From Wigglesworthia glossinidia (GTDB taxonomy: Bacteria > Pseudomonadota > Gammaproteobacteria > Enterobacterales > Enterobacteriaceae), in assembly GCA_030827005.1 (NCBI GenBank), contig JAVBJL010000009.1, positions 167,182-231,181 of the forward strand: a stretch of DNA of 64,000 bases, written 5' to 3'. Position 1 is the stretch's first letter. Each line of letters opens with the position of its first letter. The notes below the pieces were generated by a model, which had not been told where the DNA came from, ran no database searches, and saw only the letters and a list, made by a program, of their open reading frames with translations. A program made the translations under genes and the position numbers. Below, piece after piece: positions 28,780 to 39,665 of the stretch.

Positions 28780-29826
28780 ATGAATCAAAAAAGTAATGTT
28801 AATACACATTTATCATTTGAAGCAAAACAATTTACATTAAAAAAAAAATATATACAATCCGATCTACTTCAATACATATCTAATTTATTAAAATTAAAAA
28901 ATGCAGTTATAGTAGCGCATTATTATACGGATCCTGCAATTCAAGCTCTTGCAGATTCTACTGGAGGAAAAGTAGCCGATTCACTAGAAATGGCTAAATT
29001 TGGTCAAAACCATAAAGCACAAACTTTATTAGTAGCCGGAGTACGTTTTATGGGTGAAACTGCTAAAATTTTAAATCCAGAAAAAATAATTTTAATGCCT
29101 ACATTAAAAGCAGAATGCTCTTTGGATTTGAGTTGTCCTGAAAAAGAATTTAATAATTTTTGTGATCAACATCCAGAACGTACAGTGGTAGTATATGCCA
29201 ATACTTCAGCTGCTATTAAAGCGCGTGCACATTGGGTAGTTACATCAAGTATTGCAATTCAGCTTATTGATTACTTAGATAGTTTAGGAAAAAAAATTAT
29301 TTGGGCTCCAGATAAACATCTGGGTCGTTATATTCAAAAAAAAACTGGAGCAGATATTTTAAGCTGGCATGGTACATGTATAGTGCACGATGAATTTAAA
29401 TCCAGATCACTATATAGTATGAAAAAAATATATCCTAATGCTGCAATTTTAGCGCATCCAGAATCTCCAGAATCTGTTTTAGCACTTGCAGATTTTATAG
29501 GATCTACCAGTCAATTAATTAAATGCGCTCAATCTATATCTCAACAACAAATTATAATCGCTACTGATCGTGGAATTCTTTTTAAAATGCAACAAGCCTG
29601 TCCCGATAAAATTTTATTAGAAGCTCCTACTTCTGAAGAAGGAGGAATGACATGTTTAAATTGTGGAACATGCCCGTGGATGCGTATGAATACTATAAAA
29701 AAAATTATTCATAGTTTAACTAAAAATAAAAAAAATCATGAAATTCATATACCGAAAAGATTACAAAAAAAAGCATTAAAACCATTAATACGTATGTTAA
29801 AATTTTCAAAAAATTTCTCTAATTAA
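28780..29826 (+). CDS. nadA: Quinolinate synthase A
   Basis: [4Fe-4S] enzyme that condenses iminoaspartate and dihydroxyacetone phosphate to quinolinate in de novo NAD synthesis. The protein is 348 residues (E. coli 347). Cluster ligands are visible in [11 protein letters not shown] (C113), [10 protein letters not shown] and the C-terminal [13 protein letters not shown]. The substrate segment [11 protein letters not shown] lies near residues 45-55. A GAGGA ribosome-binding sequence precedes the ATG. NadB and NadC, its pathway partners, are not in this window. Confidence 0.98.
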   Translation: MNQKSNVNTHLSFEAKQFTLKKKYIQSDLLQYISNLLKLKNAVIVAHYYTDPAIQALADSTGGKVADSLEMAKFGQNHKAQTLLVAGVRFMGETAKILNPEKIILMPTLKAECSLDLSCPEKEFNNFCDQHPERTVVVYANTSAAIKARAHWVVTSSIAIQLIDYLDSLGKKIIWAPDKHLGRYIQKKTGADILSWHGTCIVHDEFKSRSLYSMKKIYPNAAILAHPESPESVLALADFIGSTSQLIKCAQSISQQQIIIATDRGILFKMQQACPDKILLEAPTSEEGGMTCLNCGTCPWMRMNTIKKIIHSLTKNKKNHEIHIPKRLQKKALKPLIRMLKFSKNFSN

Positions 29827-30013
29827 TTTAAGAAAATTTTTAAGTATTATCTATATCAATATATATAAGTATGATTTAATGATTCATATTGAAAATATAA
29901 TAAAAAATTTATATATTTCGAATCAATATTAAAATCTATTTAAGATTGTTCATATTAATATTTATAATACAAATTATTACAAACTTATATTAATTGAATT
30001 TTATCAGGAAAAT

Positions 30014-31183
30014 ATGAAATATATAGAATTAAGATCTATGTTTAGTTTGGGAGTAATATTCGCATGTCGTATGTTCGGAATCTTTATGATTTTACCTGTT
30101 TTAAGTAATTATGGAATGATATTTCAGGGAGCAACAACATCTTTAATCGGTTTAGCAATTGGTGCTTATGGAATAACACAATCAATTTTTCAAATTCCAT
30201 TTGGATTATTATCAGATAAGTATGGAAGACATGTATTAATATTAATTGGACTAATATTAGTCGTTTTAGGAAGTATTATTAGTGGAATATCAAATAATAT
30301 TTGGGGAGTAATACTGGGACGCGCCATGCAGGGATCTGGAGCAATTTCATCTGTTGTTATGGCTTTATTAAACGACTTGATTTGTGAAAAAAATAGAATA
30401 AAAGCCATGGCATTTATTGGTTTAATTTTCGGGATGACATTTGCAGTATCTATTATCATTGCTCCTATTTTAGCAACATATTATGGAATTCACAGTATAT
30501 TTTGGATTACAGCGTTACTTGCAGGAATTAGTATCTTTTTAATTTTATTTATAGTCCCACAACATAAAAAAACATATATAAAAAATGATTCTAAAATATT
30601 TATCAATGCAATTAGAAGTATTTTAAATAATACGTCAATTATTTATTTAAATTTTTGTATTTTTTTGCTTCATACAGTTTTGATTTCTAATTTTATAGTA
30701 TTTCCATTTTTAATTACAAAAATGGGATATGACGAAATAGATCATTGGAAGATATATTTTATATCTTTATTGTTTACAGTATTCTTATTGATATTAATTT
30801 TTTCATGCTACGTAAAAAATATACAAAATAAAATTAAAAAAACATTATATTTTTTCATATTTATATTACTTTTATCTCAAATAACATTACTATTATGCGA
30901 TAATAGTATCTATTTTGCTTATTGCGGAATACCAATGTTTTTTTTGAGTTTTAGTGCACTAGAAATAATATTACCCACTTATATAGGAAAAAAAGCTCCT
31001 CCTCAATATAAAGGTACAGCGATGGGAATATATACTACAAGTCAATTTTTTGGTGTAGCTTTTGGCGGAATAATAGGGGGGTTGCTATTTTCTAATAAAA
31101 ATGCTTTTCTAGTTTTTTTGTTTTTAAGCATTATAATATTAATTTGGATTATTTTTAGCTTAAAATTAGAAAAAAAAATTTAA
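30014..31183 (+). CDS. yajR: Major facilitator transporter YajR, lacking the C-terminal YAM domain
   Basis: Proton-driven drug/efflux-type transporter of the MFS. The sequence follows E. coli YajR from the first helix (FACRMFGIFMILPVLSNYG), through loop motif A GLLSDKYGRHVL and LGRAMQGSGAISSVVMALL, to KGTAMGIYTTSQFFGVAFGG in helix 11. Twelve membrane segments are present. The protein ends at 389 residues with LKLEKKI, while E. coli YajR has 454 including a cytosolic YAM domain from about residue 388. The domain is missing exactly at the boundary, with no remnant in the following gap. In E. coli yajR adjoins cyoE; here it lies upstream of bolA, so the order has changed. Confidence 0.9.
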   Translation: MKYIELRSMFSLGVIFACRMFGIFMILPVLSNYGMIFQGATTSLIGLAIGAYGITQSIFQIPFGLLSDKYGRHVLILIGLILVVLGSIISGISNNIWGVILGRAMQGSGAISSVVMALLNDLICEKNRIKAMAFIGLIFGMTFAVSIIIAPILATYYGIHSIFWITALLAGISIFLILFIVPQHKKTYIKNDSKIFINAIRSILNNTSIIYLNFCIFLLHTVLISNFIVFPFLITKMGYDEIDHWKIYFISLLFTVFLLILIFSCYVKNIQNKIKKTLYFFIFILLLSQITLLLCDNSIYFAYCGIPMFFLSFSALEIILPTYIGKKAPPQYKGTAMGIYTTSQFFGVAFGGIIGGLLFSNKNAFLVFLFLSIIILIWIIFSLKLEKKI

Positions 31184-31395
31184 CATTTTAAGATTTTAAT
31201 AATATAATTAATTAAACATTAAATACTTTTATTATACAGTCCATTCGTATTTTTTAAAAAATATATTTTTTATAAAATAAATTTGGTAAATATAAAATTT
31301 AACATTCATGTATATTTTCGAAGTATATTACATATAAAAACGTGATTTTATTTTCATTTTTTAATAACATACGCCAATTTATTAAGGTAAAATAA

Positions 31396-31701
31396 ATGGA
31401 AAAAGTAATAAAAAAAAAGATCGAAACAGAACTATCGCCTATTTTCTTTTGTATCAAAAACGAAAGTCATAAACATAAGGCATCAAAAAATCTAAATACA
31501 CATTTTAATATTACAGTAGTAAGTAAAAAATTTGATAATACATCTCAAATACAAAGGCATCGGATAATTTATCAGATTTTGTCAAAAGAGCTTCTCAGAA
31601 ACATATACTCTATATCTATAAATACTTATTCTAAAATAGAATGGAAAAATTATAATAAAAATATTCCTGACACACCTATCTGCTGCAATAATACAAACTA
31701 A
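31396..31701 (+). CDS. bolA: BolA-family protein
   Basis: Small stress-linked protein of the BolA/IbaG family that partners monothiol glutaredoxins in iron-sulfur trafficking and affects cell shape. The protein is 101 residues (E. coli 105). Alignable features are IKKKIETELSP, NESHKHK in place of DESYRHN, the HFNITVVSKKF strand, the QRHRIIYQIL helix and HTYxxxEW seen as NTYSKIEW. It lies upstream of tig as in E. coli. The C-terminal tail is not conserved. Confidence 0.95.
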   Translation: MEKVIKKKIETELSPIFFCIKNESHKHKASKNLNTHFNITVVSKKFDNTSQIQRHRIIYQILSKELLRNIYSISINTYSKIEWKNYNKNIPDTPICCNNTN

Positions 31702-31862
31702 ATTATTTTAAGAATATAAAGATTTTTATAAAAAAATCAAATTTTGATTTATTTCGAGCATATAATTATCTTACATAATAGTCAGAATATTTCTAAACAA
31801 GCTAAAAAATAAATATAGAAATTTTTTAAAAATTTAAAAAATAAAATATTCAAGGGAATAAC

Positions 31863-33176
31863 ATGAAAATTTCTATGAAAAAAATTTCAGATATTAAACG
31901 TAAAATAGAAATAATTATTTCGTCTAATCTTGTTGAAAAAGAAATTTCAAATGCTCTTAATAAAATGCAAAAAACAGTTTGTATAGATGGATTTCGAAGA
32001 GGTAAAATACCAAAAAGTTTTTTAAAAAATAGATACGAGCCAAATATACGAAAAAATGTATTAAATAGCTTAATAAATAAAAATTTTTCAAAATTTATTA
32101 ATAATCATAATATTTATCCAGTAGGAAAATTAGATTTTATTATTACAAATAATGCAACAACAAGTGATTACCACTGCTATGTACATTTTGAAATTTATCC
32201 TAAAATTAATGAAATAAATTTTTCTAATATAAAAATTAAAAAACCGATCATTGAAATCACGTCAGAAGATTTAGATTTTACAATGAATAAATTACGTTCA
32301 GAATATGTAAGATGGGAAAAAAGTATATTAAATATTAAAAAATACGATAAAGTAACTATTAACATTAAACCGATTCAAAAAAATATAATTTTTAATGGAA
32401 ATATTCCAATAATAACTTTTATTATAGGAAAACAAGTAATTTCTTCTGAACTAGAAAAGCAAATTATAAGAAAAAAATTAGGAGGATCTTTTGTTTTTTC
32501 CTTAAGTCATAAAATCATAAATATAGAAAAAAAACATCAAAATAATATTATTATTGATTTTTTAATTAGCATTATTAATGTTGAAAAAAACACATTTCCA
32601 AAATTAACTTCTCAATTTTTTAAAGAAATTAATATAAATCATGTTAAATCATCAGATGAAATAAAAAATAAATTACGTCAAAATATAAAAAATCAACTGG
32701 AATATTTTTCTAACACCTATATTAAAAAACAAATATTCAATGCGATTATAAAAAGTAACCATATCTCTATTCCTCAACAATTAATTAACGAAGAAATAAA
32801 ATTATTTTTAGAATCTACGAATAAATACAAATTAAATAAATTTTCTGGATTAGACTTTTTACCGTTTTTACATAAAAAATTAATTGAAAATTTAAAGCAT
32901 CAAGTGAAATCTAAAATTGTTTTTAAAAAAATTTCATTTTTAAATAAAACAAAAATAGATCATCATGAATTAAGTGCTGTTATGCATAACATTTTAAAAA
33001 TAAACAAAATACCTGAAAAAAAATGGGAAGCATATAAAAAAAATAAAAACTTTATTCAAAAATCTCTAGATATTGCATTACAAAATAAAACTCTAAAGGA
33101 TATAATACAGAAAATAAATTATACAGAAGAGAAGTTGACATTTAAAAACTTTATACAAAATTTAGAACAAAATTGA
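31863..33176 (+). CDS. tig: Trigger factor
   Basis: Ribosome-bound chaperone and prolyl isomerase at the nascent-chain exit. The protein is 437 residues (E. coli 432). The ribosome-docking signature GFRRGKIPKS lies at about 44-53. The PPIase domain (about 150-245) is strongly diverged and rich in Lys, Asn and Ile. A long helical C-terminal domain follows. AAGGGA precedes the ATG. Identity is secure from the docking loop and the bolA-tig-clpP-clpX-lon order. The decay of the PPIase domain may mean that only the docking and chaperone role remains. Confidence 0.95.
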   Translation: MKISMKKISDIKRKIEIIISSNLVEKEISNALNKMQKTVCIDGFRRGKIPKSFLKNRYEPNIRKNVLNSLINKNFSKFINNHNIYPVGKLDFIITNNATTSDYHCYVHFEIYPKINEINFSNIKIKKPIIEITSEDLDFTMNKLRSEYVRWEKSILNIKKYDKVTINIKPIQKNIIFNGNIPIITFIIGKQVISSELEKQIIRKKLGGSFVFSLSHKIINIEKKHQNNIIIDFLISIINVEKNTFPKLTSQFFKEININHVKSSDEIKNKLRQNIKNQLEYFSNTYIKKQIFNAIIKSNHISIPQQLINEEIKLFLESTNKYKLNKFSGLDFLPFLHKKLIENLKHQVKSKIVFKKISFLNKTKIDHHELSAVMHNILKINKIPEKKWEAYKKNKNFIQKSLDIALQNKTLKDIIQKINYTEEKLTFKNFIQNLEQN

Positions 33177-33200
33177 CATACGAAAAATAAATACATTAAT

Positions 33201-33271
33201 ATATGAAATAAAGTATTATAATACTTACGACATGTATCAGTTAATTTTTTAAACATTCTCATATTTCATAT
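33201..33271. other. Palindromic elements between tig and clpP
   Basis: AAGTATTATAATACTT at 33211-33226 is a perfect 16-base palindrome. Around it ATATGAAAT (33201-33209) and ATTTCATAT (33263-33271) form a wider inverted repeat. It could be the end of the tig transcript or an operator for clpP. In E. coli clpP has a heat-shock promoter, but I see no sigma-32 match here. Confidence 0.3.
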
Positions 33272-33314
33272 TATTAAATACACATCTTTTTTTATATAAT
33301 ATTTTTAAAATAAA

Positions 33315-33896
33315 ATGAACCTGATTCCAATAGTAATAGAAAAAAGCACACGAGGAGAGCGTTCTTACGATATTTATTCACGATTATTAAAAGAACGCAT
33401 AATCTTTTTAACTGGAAAAATTGAAGATCATATGGCCAATCTAATTGTTTCACAGATGATATTTTTAGAATCTGATAATCCAGAAAAAGATATTTTTTTA
33501 TATATTAATTCTCCAGGAGGATTAGTAACATCCGGAATGTCTATATATGATACTATGCAATTTATTAAATGTAATGTAAGCACATTATGTATAGGACAGG
33601 CATCATCTATGGCGGCATTAATATTGACTTCTGGAACAAAAGGAAAGCGTTTTTCTTTACCAAACTCTAGAATTATGATTCATCAACCATTAGGTGGCAT
33701 ACAAGGTCAAGCAACAGATATCGAAATACATGCTAAAGAAATTTTAAAAATAAAAAAACGTATTATTAAATTACTTTCTCGACACACAGAAAAGTCTGCA
33801 GAAATAATTAAAGAAGATATTGAAAGAGATCGATTTTTTTCTGCTTCAGAAGCGGTAAATTACGGTTTAATAGACGCTATACTGACATGTCGATAG
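33315..33896 (+). CDS. clpP: ATP-dependent Clp protease proteolytic subunit
   Basis: Barrel-forming serine protease that degrades proteins unfolded by ClpX. The protein is 193 residues (E. coli 207). It starts at [23 protein letters not shown], which aligns with the mature N-terminus of E. coli ClpP. The 14-residue propeptide is absent, and an in-frame stop at 33306-33308 excludes an upstream start. The catalytic serine lies in [11 protein letters not shown], the histidine in [10 protein letters not shown], and the aspartate in the helix-rich C-terminal part. clpX follows after 92 bases. Confidence 0.98.
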   Translation: MNLIPIVIEKSTRGERSYDIYSRLLKERIIFLTGKIEDHMANLIVSQMIFLESDNPEKDIFLYINSPGGLVTSGMSIYDTMQFIKCNVSTLCIGQASSMAALILTSGTKGKRFSLPNSRIMIHQPLGGIQGQATDIEIHAKEILKIKKRIIKLLSRHTEKSAEIIKEDIERDRFFSASEAVNYGLIDAILTCR

Positions 33897-33988
33897 CATT
33901 CCACCTCCTAATAAAATTAAAAAATTCATTAAAAATCATATGTATACTTCTATATTAAATTAATAAATAATCGAGAGGATTTAGCAGC

Positions 33989-35260
33989 ATGAAAGATAAC
34001 CGTAAAAATGCTTCAAATACATTGCTCTGCTGCTCCTTTTGTGGAAAAAATCAAAATGCAGTACGTAAATTAATCGCTGGAATGTCAGTATATATTTGCG
34101 ACGAATGTATCATGCTCTGTCATAATATTGTACAAAAAGAAACCCAACAATCAAAATTTAATTACGATTTTATTTCTTTACCAAAACCATGTGAAATATT
34201 CAATTATTTAAATAATTATGTTATTGGACAAGAAAAAGCCAAAAAAGTACTATCAGTGTCTGTTTATAATCATTATAAAAAATTAAAAAATTTAAAATCA
34301 CAAAATAGTGTTGAATTAGGAAAAAGTAATGTATTATTAATTGGACCTACTGGAAGTGGAAAAACATTATTAGCAGAAACTTTAGCACGATTTCTTCAAG
34401 TTCCATTTATTATTTCTGATGCGACTACTCTAACAGAAGCCGGATATGTTGGAGAAGACGTAGAAAATATAATACAAAGATTATTGCAAAAGTGCGATTT
34501 TGATATAAAAAAAGCTCAACACGGAATTATATATATCGATGAAATTGATAAAATTTCGAGAAAATCAGATAATCCATCTATTACAAGAGACGTTTCCGGA
34601 GAAGGAGTACAACAAGCATTACTGAAATTAATAGAAGGCACGATAGCTTCAGTTCCAAAAAAAGGCGGAAGAAAACACCCTCAACAGGAATTTTTTCACG
34701 TAGACACCTCTAACATACTGTTTATCTGTGGAGGAGCATTTTCTGGATTAAATAATATAATCAGTCAAAGACTTATAAAAAAAAATAATATCGGCTTTAT
34801 GGCATCAATGAAAAAAAAGTCGGAAAAAAATAAGTACAATAAATTATTAAATCAAGTACAACCCGAAGATTTAATTAAATTTGGATTGATACCAGAATTT
34901 ATCGGACGATTGCCGATAATGTCAGTACTAGAAGAATTAAATATATCAGAATTGACTAAAGTTTTAATTTCTCCAAAAAATGCTCTAGTCAAACAATATC
35001 AATTTTTATTTAATTTAGAAGGAGTAGAATTGGAGTTTAAAAATAATGCACTAACTTCTATTGCTAAAAAATCTTTAAAAAAGAATACTGGTGCAAGAGG
35101 ATTAAGATCAATTATAGAATGTATTTTATTAGATACAATGTATTCTTTACCTTCTCAAAATAATGTACAAAAAGTAATTATTAATGACGGAGTGATTTTA
35201 AAAAGAGAAAAACCTATACTGATTTTTAATCAAAATGTACAATCTAAACATAAAAACTGA
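33989..35260 (+). CDS. clpX: ATP-dependent Clp protease ATP-binding subunit ClpX
   Basis: AAA+ unfoldase that feeds substrates into ClpP. The protein is 423 residues (E. coli 424). The zinc-binding domain has C15, C18, C37 and C40. Walker A is GPTGSGKT (119-126). The pore loop GYVGED, Walker [11 protein letters not shown] and the RKH loop in [10 protein letters not shown] are intact. The sensor-2 region contains [18 protein letters not shown] ribosome-binding sequence precedes the ATG. Confidence 0.98.
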   Translation: MKDNRKNASNTLLCCSFCGKNQNAVRKLIAGMSVYICDECIMLCHNIVQKETQQSKFNYDFISLPKPCEIFNYLNNYVIGQEKAKKVLSVSVYNHYKKLKNLKSQNSVELGKSNVLLIGPTGSGKTLLAETLARFLQVPFIISDATTLTEAGYVGEDVENIIQRLLQKCDFDIKKAQHGIIYIDEIDKISRKSDNPSITRDVSGEGVQQALLKLIEGTIASVPKKGGRKHPQQEFFHVDTSNILFICGGAFSGLNNIISQRLIKKNNIGFMASMKKKSEKNKYNKLLNQVQPEDLIKFGLIPEFIGRLPIMSVLEELNISELTKVLISPKNALVKQYQFLFNLEGVELEFKNNALTSIAKKSLKKNTGARGLRSIIECILLDTMYSLPSQNNVQKVIINDGVILKREKPILIFNQNVQSKHKN

Positions 35261-35368
35261 TTTTAAGCTATAAAAATTTTTTTATTTTAAAAAATAAATA
35301 TATCATTAATTTAATATTAAATAGTTGAGTACAAAATATATCTGAGAGTACACTAAGAGAGAGCTACT

Positions 35369-37702
35369 ATGAATGCTGAGAATTCCAAAAAAATAGATAT
35401 TCCAGTACTTCCATTAAGAGATGTAGTCGTATATCCACATATGGTAGTGCCTCTTTTTGTTGGAAGAGAAAAATCAATTCGTTGTCTCGAAATATCTATG
35501 GAAAAAGATAAAAAAATTATGCTAATTGCACAAAAAGAAGCATCAAAAGATGAACCAAGCATTGATGATCTTTTTTTAGTTGGTACGATCTCTTCTGTAT
35601 TACAAATGCTTAAATTACCAGATGGAACAGTAAAAGTTTTAGTTGAAGGATTATCTCGCGCTAGTATTGTTTCTTTAAAAGATAATGGAGATCATTTCTC
35701 TGCGGAAGCTAATTATTTTACAATATCTGTATCAGATGATCGCGAACAAGAAGTATTAGTTAGAGCTGCAATTAATCAATTTGAAAGTTATATTAAATTA
35801 AATAAAAAAATTCCACCCGAAGTTTTAACATCTTTAAATAACATAAATGATCCTGCAAGACTTGCAGATACTATTGCAGCACATATGCCATTAAAATTAT
35901 CAGGAAAACAATCCGTATTGGAAATGAATAGTATTACAGAAAGATTAGAATATCTTATGGCAATGATGGAATCAGAAATAGACTTATTACAAATCGAAAA
36001 AAGAATTCGTAATCGAGTAAAAAAGCAAATGGAGAAAAGTCAACGAGAATATTATCTTAATGAGCAAATGAAAGCTATACAAAAAGAACTAGGAGAAATA
36101 GAAGACACTCCAGACGAACATGAATCTTTAAAATTAAAAATTAAATTAGCTAAAATGCCTAAAGAAGCTTTACAAAAAGCAGAATCTGAACTAAAAAAAT
36201 TAAAAATGATGTCTCCAATGTCAGCAGAAGCCACAGTAGTACGTGGATATATCGACTGGATGCTTGCGATACCATGGAATAAACGTAGTAAAGTAAAAAA
36301 AAATCTAATAATTGCTCAAAAAACTCTTGATGAAGATCATTATGGTTTAAAAAGAGTAAAAGATCGAATATTAGAATATTTAGCAGTGCAAAGCAGAATA
36401 ACAAAAATAAGAGGTCCTATTTTATGTTTAATGGGCCCTCCAGGTGTTGGTAAAACTTCTTTAGGAAAATCAATTGCAAGAGCAACTGGAAGAAAATACA
36501 TTCGTATGGCTCTAGGAGGCGTTCGTGATGAAGCGGAAATTCGCGGACATCGTCGAACTTATATTGGATCGATGCCAGGTAAAATTATTCAAAAAATGTC
36601 TAAAATTGGAGTAAGAAATCCATTATTTTTATTAGATGAAATTGATAAAATATCTACAGATATGCGAGGAGATCCGGCATCAGCATTATTAGAAGTTTTA
36701 GATCCTGAACAAAATGTTGCGTTTAATGATCATTATTTAGAAGTAGATTATGATTTGTCTGATGTTATGTTTGTTGCTACTTCGAATTCCATGCGTATTC
36801 CTGCGCCATTACTTGATCGTATGGAAGTAATTCGATTATCCAGCTATACTGAAGATGAAAAATTGAACATCGCAAGAAAACATTTATTACCCAAACAAAT
36901 TAAGCGTAATGCTTTAAAAAAAAATGAATTAAATATCGAAGACGATGCATTAATGGGAATTATTAGATATTATACTCGAGAAGCAGGAGTGAGAAATTTA
37001 GAAAGAGAAATTTCTAAATTATGTCGAAAATCTGTTAAATTAATTTTAATGAAGAACATTAATCAAATTAATATTAATGCAAAAAACTTAAAAGATTTTC
37101 TTGGAGTGCAACAATTTGATTATGGAAAAGCTGATGTAAAAAATAGAATCGGTCAGGTTATAGGATTGGCTTGGACAGAATCTGGAGGAGACTTATTAAC
37201 TATAGAAACTGCTTGCGTTTCTGGCAAAGGAAAACTTACTTACACCGGATCTTTAGGAGAAGTAATGCAAGAATCAATTCAAGCAGCATTAACAGTGGTA
37301 CGTGCTAGAGCGCAAAAACTTGGTATAAAACAAGATTTTTATGAAAAACACGATATTCACGTTCACGTCCCAGAAGGGGCTACACCTAAAGATGGACCAA
37401 GCGCAGGAATAGCAATGTGCACTGCATTAGTATCTTGTCTAACAAGTAATCCTGTTAGTGCGTATATAGCAATGACTGGAGAAATTACTTTAAGAGGTCA
37501 AGTGCTACCCATTGGGGGATTAAAAGAAAAATTGCTTGCAGCTCGTAGAGGTGGTATTAAAACAGTTTTAATTCCATATGAAAATAAACGTAATTTAGAA
37601 AATATGCCAGAAAACATTACTAAAGAATTAGATATTTATCCCGTACAAAATATTGATGAAGTATGGAAGTTATCTTTAGAAAATCTTCTAAAAAATGATT
37701 AA
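35369..37702 (+). CDS. lon: ATP-dependent Lon protease
   Basis: AAA+ serine protease for misfolded and regulatory proteins. The protein is 777 residues (E. coli 784). The N-terminal LON domain begins with IPVLPLRDVVVYPHMVVPLFVGR. The coiled-coil region includes REYYLNEQMKAIQKELGE, Walker A is GPPGVGKTS near 355, and Walker B lies in NPLFLLDEIDKI. The proteolytic Ser-Lys dyad is in PKDGPSAGIAM and GGLKEKLLAA. It is markedly better conserved than its neighbours. hupB, which follows lon in E. coli, is absent; ppiD follows after 79 bases. Confidence 0.98.
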   Translation: MNAENSKKIDIPVLPLRDVVVYPHMVVPLFVGREKSIRCLEISMEKDKKIMLIAQKEASKDEPSIDDLFLVGTISSVLQMLKLPDGTVKVLVEGLSRASIVSLKDNGDHFSAEANYFTISVSDDREQEVLVRAAINQFESYIKLNKKIPPEVLTSLNNINDPARLADTIAAHMPLKLSGKQSVLEMNSITERLEYLMAMMESEIDLLQIEKRIRNRVKKQMEKSQREYYLNEQMKAIQKELGEIEDTPDEHESLKLKIKLAKMPKEALQKAESELKKLKMMSPMSAEATVVRGYIDWMLAIPWNKRSKVKKNLIIAQKTLDEDHYGLKRVKDRILEYLAVQSRITKIRGPILCLMGPPGVGKTSLGKSIARATGRKYIRMALGGVRDEAEIRGHRRTYIGSMPGKIIQKMSKIGVRNPLFLLDEIDKISTDMRGDPASALLEVLDPEQNVAFNDHYLEVDYDLSDVMFVATSNSMRIPAPLLDRMEVIRLSSYTEDEKLNIARKHLLPKQIKRNALKKNELNIEDDALMGIIRYYTREAGVRNLEREISKLCRKSVKLILMKNINQININAKNLKDFLGVQQFDYGKADVKNRIGQVIGLAWTESGGDLLTIETACVSGKGKLTYTGSLGEVMQESIQAALTVVRARAQKLGIKQDFYEKHDIHVHVPEGATPKDGPSAGIAMCTALVSCLTSNPVSAYIAMTGEITLRGQVLPIGGLKEKLLAARRGGIKTVLIPYENKRNLENMPENITKELDIYPVQNIDEVWKLSLENLLKND

Positions 37703-37781
37703 CAAAATCTAATTTTTTGAAAATTATTTAATTATAAACATAAATTTATATAAATTTTAAATCTAAAAAGACCATACGGCA

Positions 37782-39659
37782 ATGAAAAAAAATTTTTTTT
37801 TAAAATCAAAAAAAATTCTTTCTTGTGCCATTCTAATATGTATTATCGTATCATTATTACTAACTGGAATAGGAATGTATTTAGTTAATGATTACGAAGA
37901 TTATGTGGTAAAAATAGGTAGTGAAAAAATCTATTATAAAAAACTTCAACAAATTATGATGGATTTATATTCAAATCAGAAAAATTTCAATAGCAATTTA
38001 GAACCTTCTCAAGAAGAAATTACAAATTTAAAAAAAGAAGCTTTATTAAAAATAATTAATCATACTTTATTAAAACAATATGCAAAAAGCATCCAAATTA
38101 TAATACCCGATGAAGAAATAAAAAATACAATACAATCAATTACGGCCTTTCATTCTGAAGAAAAATTTGATTTAGAAAAGTTAAAAACTACACTACATAA
38201 TTCCGGATTAACATTAAAAGAATTTATTCATGAAATATATGATCATTTATTAGTAGAAAAATTAATAAAGAATATTAATCTTACTTCTTTTTTACTTCCA
38301 TACGAGATTGAACAAATTTTATCTCATACTTTACAGGAGCGACACATAAGAACTATCAGATATAGTAAAAAATTAATTGATGAATATACTGTTTCCGAAG
38401 AAGATATTTATGCTGAATATAAATTAAACGAAAAAAAATACGAACTACCTGAAAAATTTAATATTGATTATATTTTAATAAATTTAGAAAAAATAAGTAA
38501 TAATCTTGTTATCAATCCTATTGAAATAAAAGAATGGTATAAAAAAAATATACACCTATTTACTATTCCGGAAAAAAAAAGATACAGTGTCATTCAAACA
38601 GACTCTTATGAAGAAGCGCAAAATCATTTAAAAAAAATTGAATCCGGAGAAGACTTTTACCAAATTGCACGTAAAGAATCAAAAGATATTTTTTCTTCTA
38701 TAAAATCAGGTGATATTGGGTGGATACCCGAAGATATTATAATCGAAGAAATTCGTACAGCAAATTTAAAAAACAGAAATGAAGTATCTAAAATCATAAA
38801 ATTTTCTTCAGGATACTTAATTATTAAATTAGTAGATATAAAATCTAAAAATATAAAAAACTTAGAATCAGTATACAACATGATTGAAAACAAAATTAAA
38901 TTTGATAAATCACAAAAAATATTGACAAGCTATAAGGAAAATATAAAAAATTTAATAAAACAAAATCAATTTAATTTAACTGGTTTAGCTTCTCATTTAA
39001 GTACTAATACAAAAAAAACCGGATTGTTAGAATTGGATTCTATATTAAATATTTTATCAAAACAATTAAATTTAAAAAAAATAAATTTTATTAATAATGA
39101 AAATTTAAATAAGTGCGATAGTAATTTAAGAAAAAATCAATTATATGAAAATGAAAAATCTATTTTAATTTTTTGTATGAAAGAATTTCAACCTAAATAC
39201 ATACAACCATTGCATGAAATACAAGACGTAATTATAAAAGAAATAAAAAATAAAAAATTCATACTACAAACTAGAATTAATTTGGAAAAAATAATAACTC
39301 AACTGAATACTGATAACTCATTAGAAATAATTAATAAACTAAAAAATATCGGATTAATTGTTTCTGATATCAGTAAGGTAAGCGTTTTTGATCAAATACA
39401 TAATGATGAATTTAAAAAATTTATATTTGATATGCCAAAACCTATAAAAGAAAAAATTGTATTTAAAATTTTTAATGATAAAGATGATATTTTTTTGGTT
39501 GCTTTAGAAAAAGTATCTTTTAAAGAATCAAGCGATTTAGATAAAAATATATTAATTAATCAATTAAAAAATCAATTTTTTTCATTAAATTTAGACGCAT
39601 TATTAACTAATTTACGTTATTCTACAAAAATAAAATCTAAGATTTTAGAAAAAATCTAA
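37782..39659 (+). CDS. ppiD: Periplasmic folding chaperone PpiD (SurA-like, parvulin domain)
   Basis: Inner-membrane-anchored periplasmic chaperone near the SecYEG exit. The protein is 625 residues (E. coli 623). One membrane segment lies at about residues 14-34, then a SurA-like N-terminal helical domain with KIGSEKIYYKKLQQ. A parvulin-like domain follows at roughly 265-355, with the motif SKDIFSSIKSGDIGWIPED. The remainder is divergent and low in complexity. Position after lon supports the call. Confidence 0.94.
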   Translation: MKKNFFLKSKKILSCAILICIIVSLLLTGIGMYLVNDYEDYVVKIGSEKIYYKKLQQIMMDLYSNQKNFNSNLEPSQEEITNLKKEALLKIINHTLLKQYAKSIQIIIPDEEIKNTIQSITAFHSEEKFDLEKLKTTLHNSGLTLKEFIHEIYDHLLVEKLIKNINLTSFLLPYEIEQILSHTLQERHIRTIRYSKKLIDEYTVSEEDIYAEYKLNEKKYELPEKFNIDYILINLEKISNNLVINPIEIKEWYKKNIHLFTIPEKKRYSVIQTDSYEEAQNHLKKIESGEDFYQIARKESKDIFSSIKSGDIGWIPEDIIIEEIRTANLKNRNEVSKIIKFSSGYLIIKLVDIKSKNIKNLESVYNMIENKIKFDKSQKILTSYKENIKNLIKQNQFNLTGLASHLSTNTKKTGLLELDSILNILSKQLNLKKINFINNENLNKCDSNLRKNQLYENEKSILIFCMKEFQPKYIQPLHEIQDVIIKEIKNKKFILQTRINLEKIITQLNTDNSLEIINKLKNIGLIVSDISKVSVFDQIHNDEFKKFIFDMPKPIKEKIVFKIFNDKDDIFLVALEKVSFKESSDLDKNILINQLKNQFFSLNLDALLTNLRYSTKIKSKILEKI

Positions 39660-39665
39660 AAATTT

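Noticed and set aside
35261..35368. Sigma-32 heat-shock promoter upstream of lon.
   Set aside because: No combination close to CTTGAAA and CCCCAT with suitable spacing is visible, and the AT-rich sequence gives no reliable alternative.
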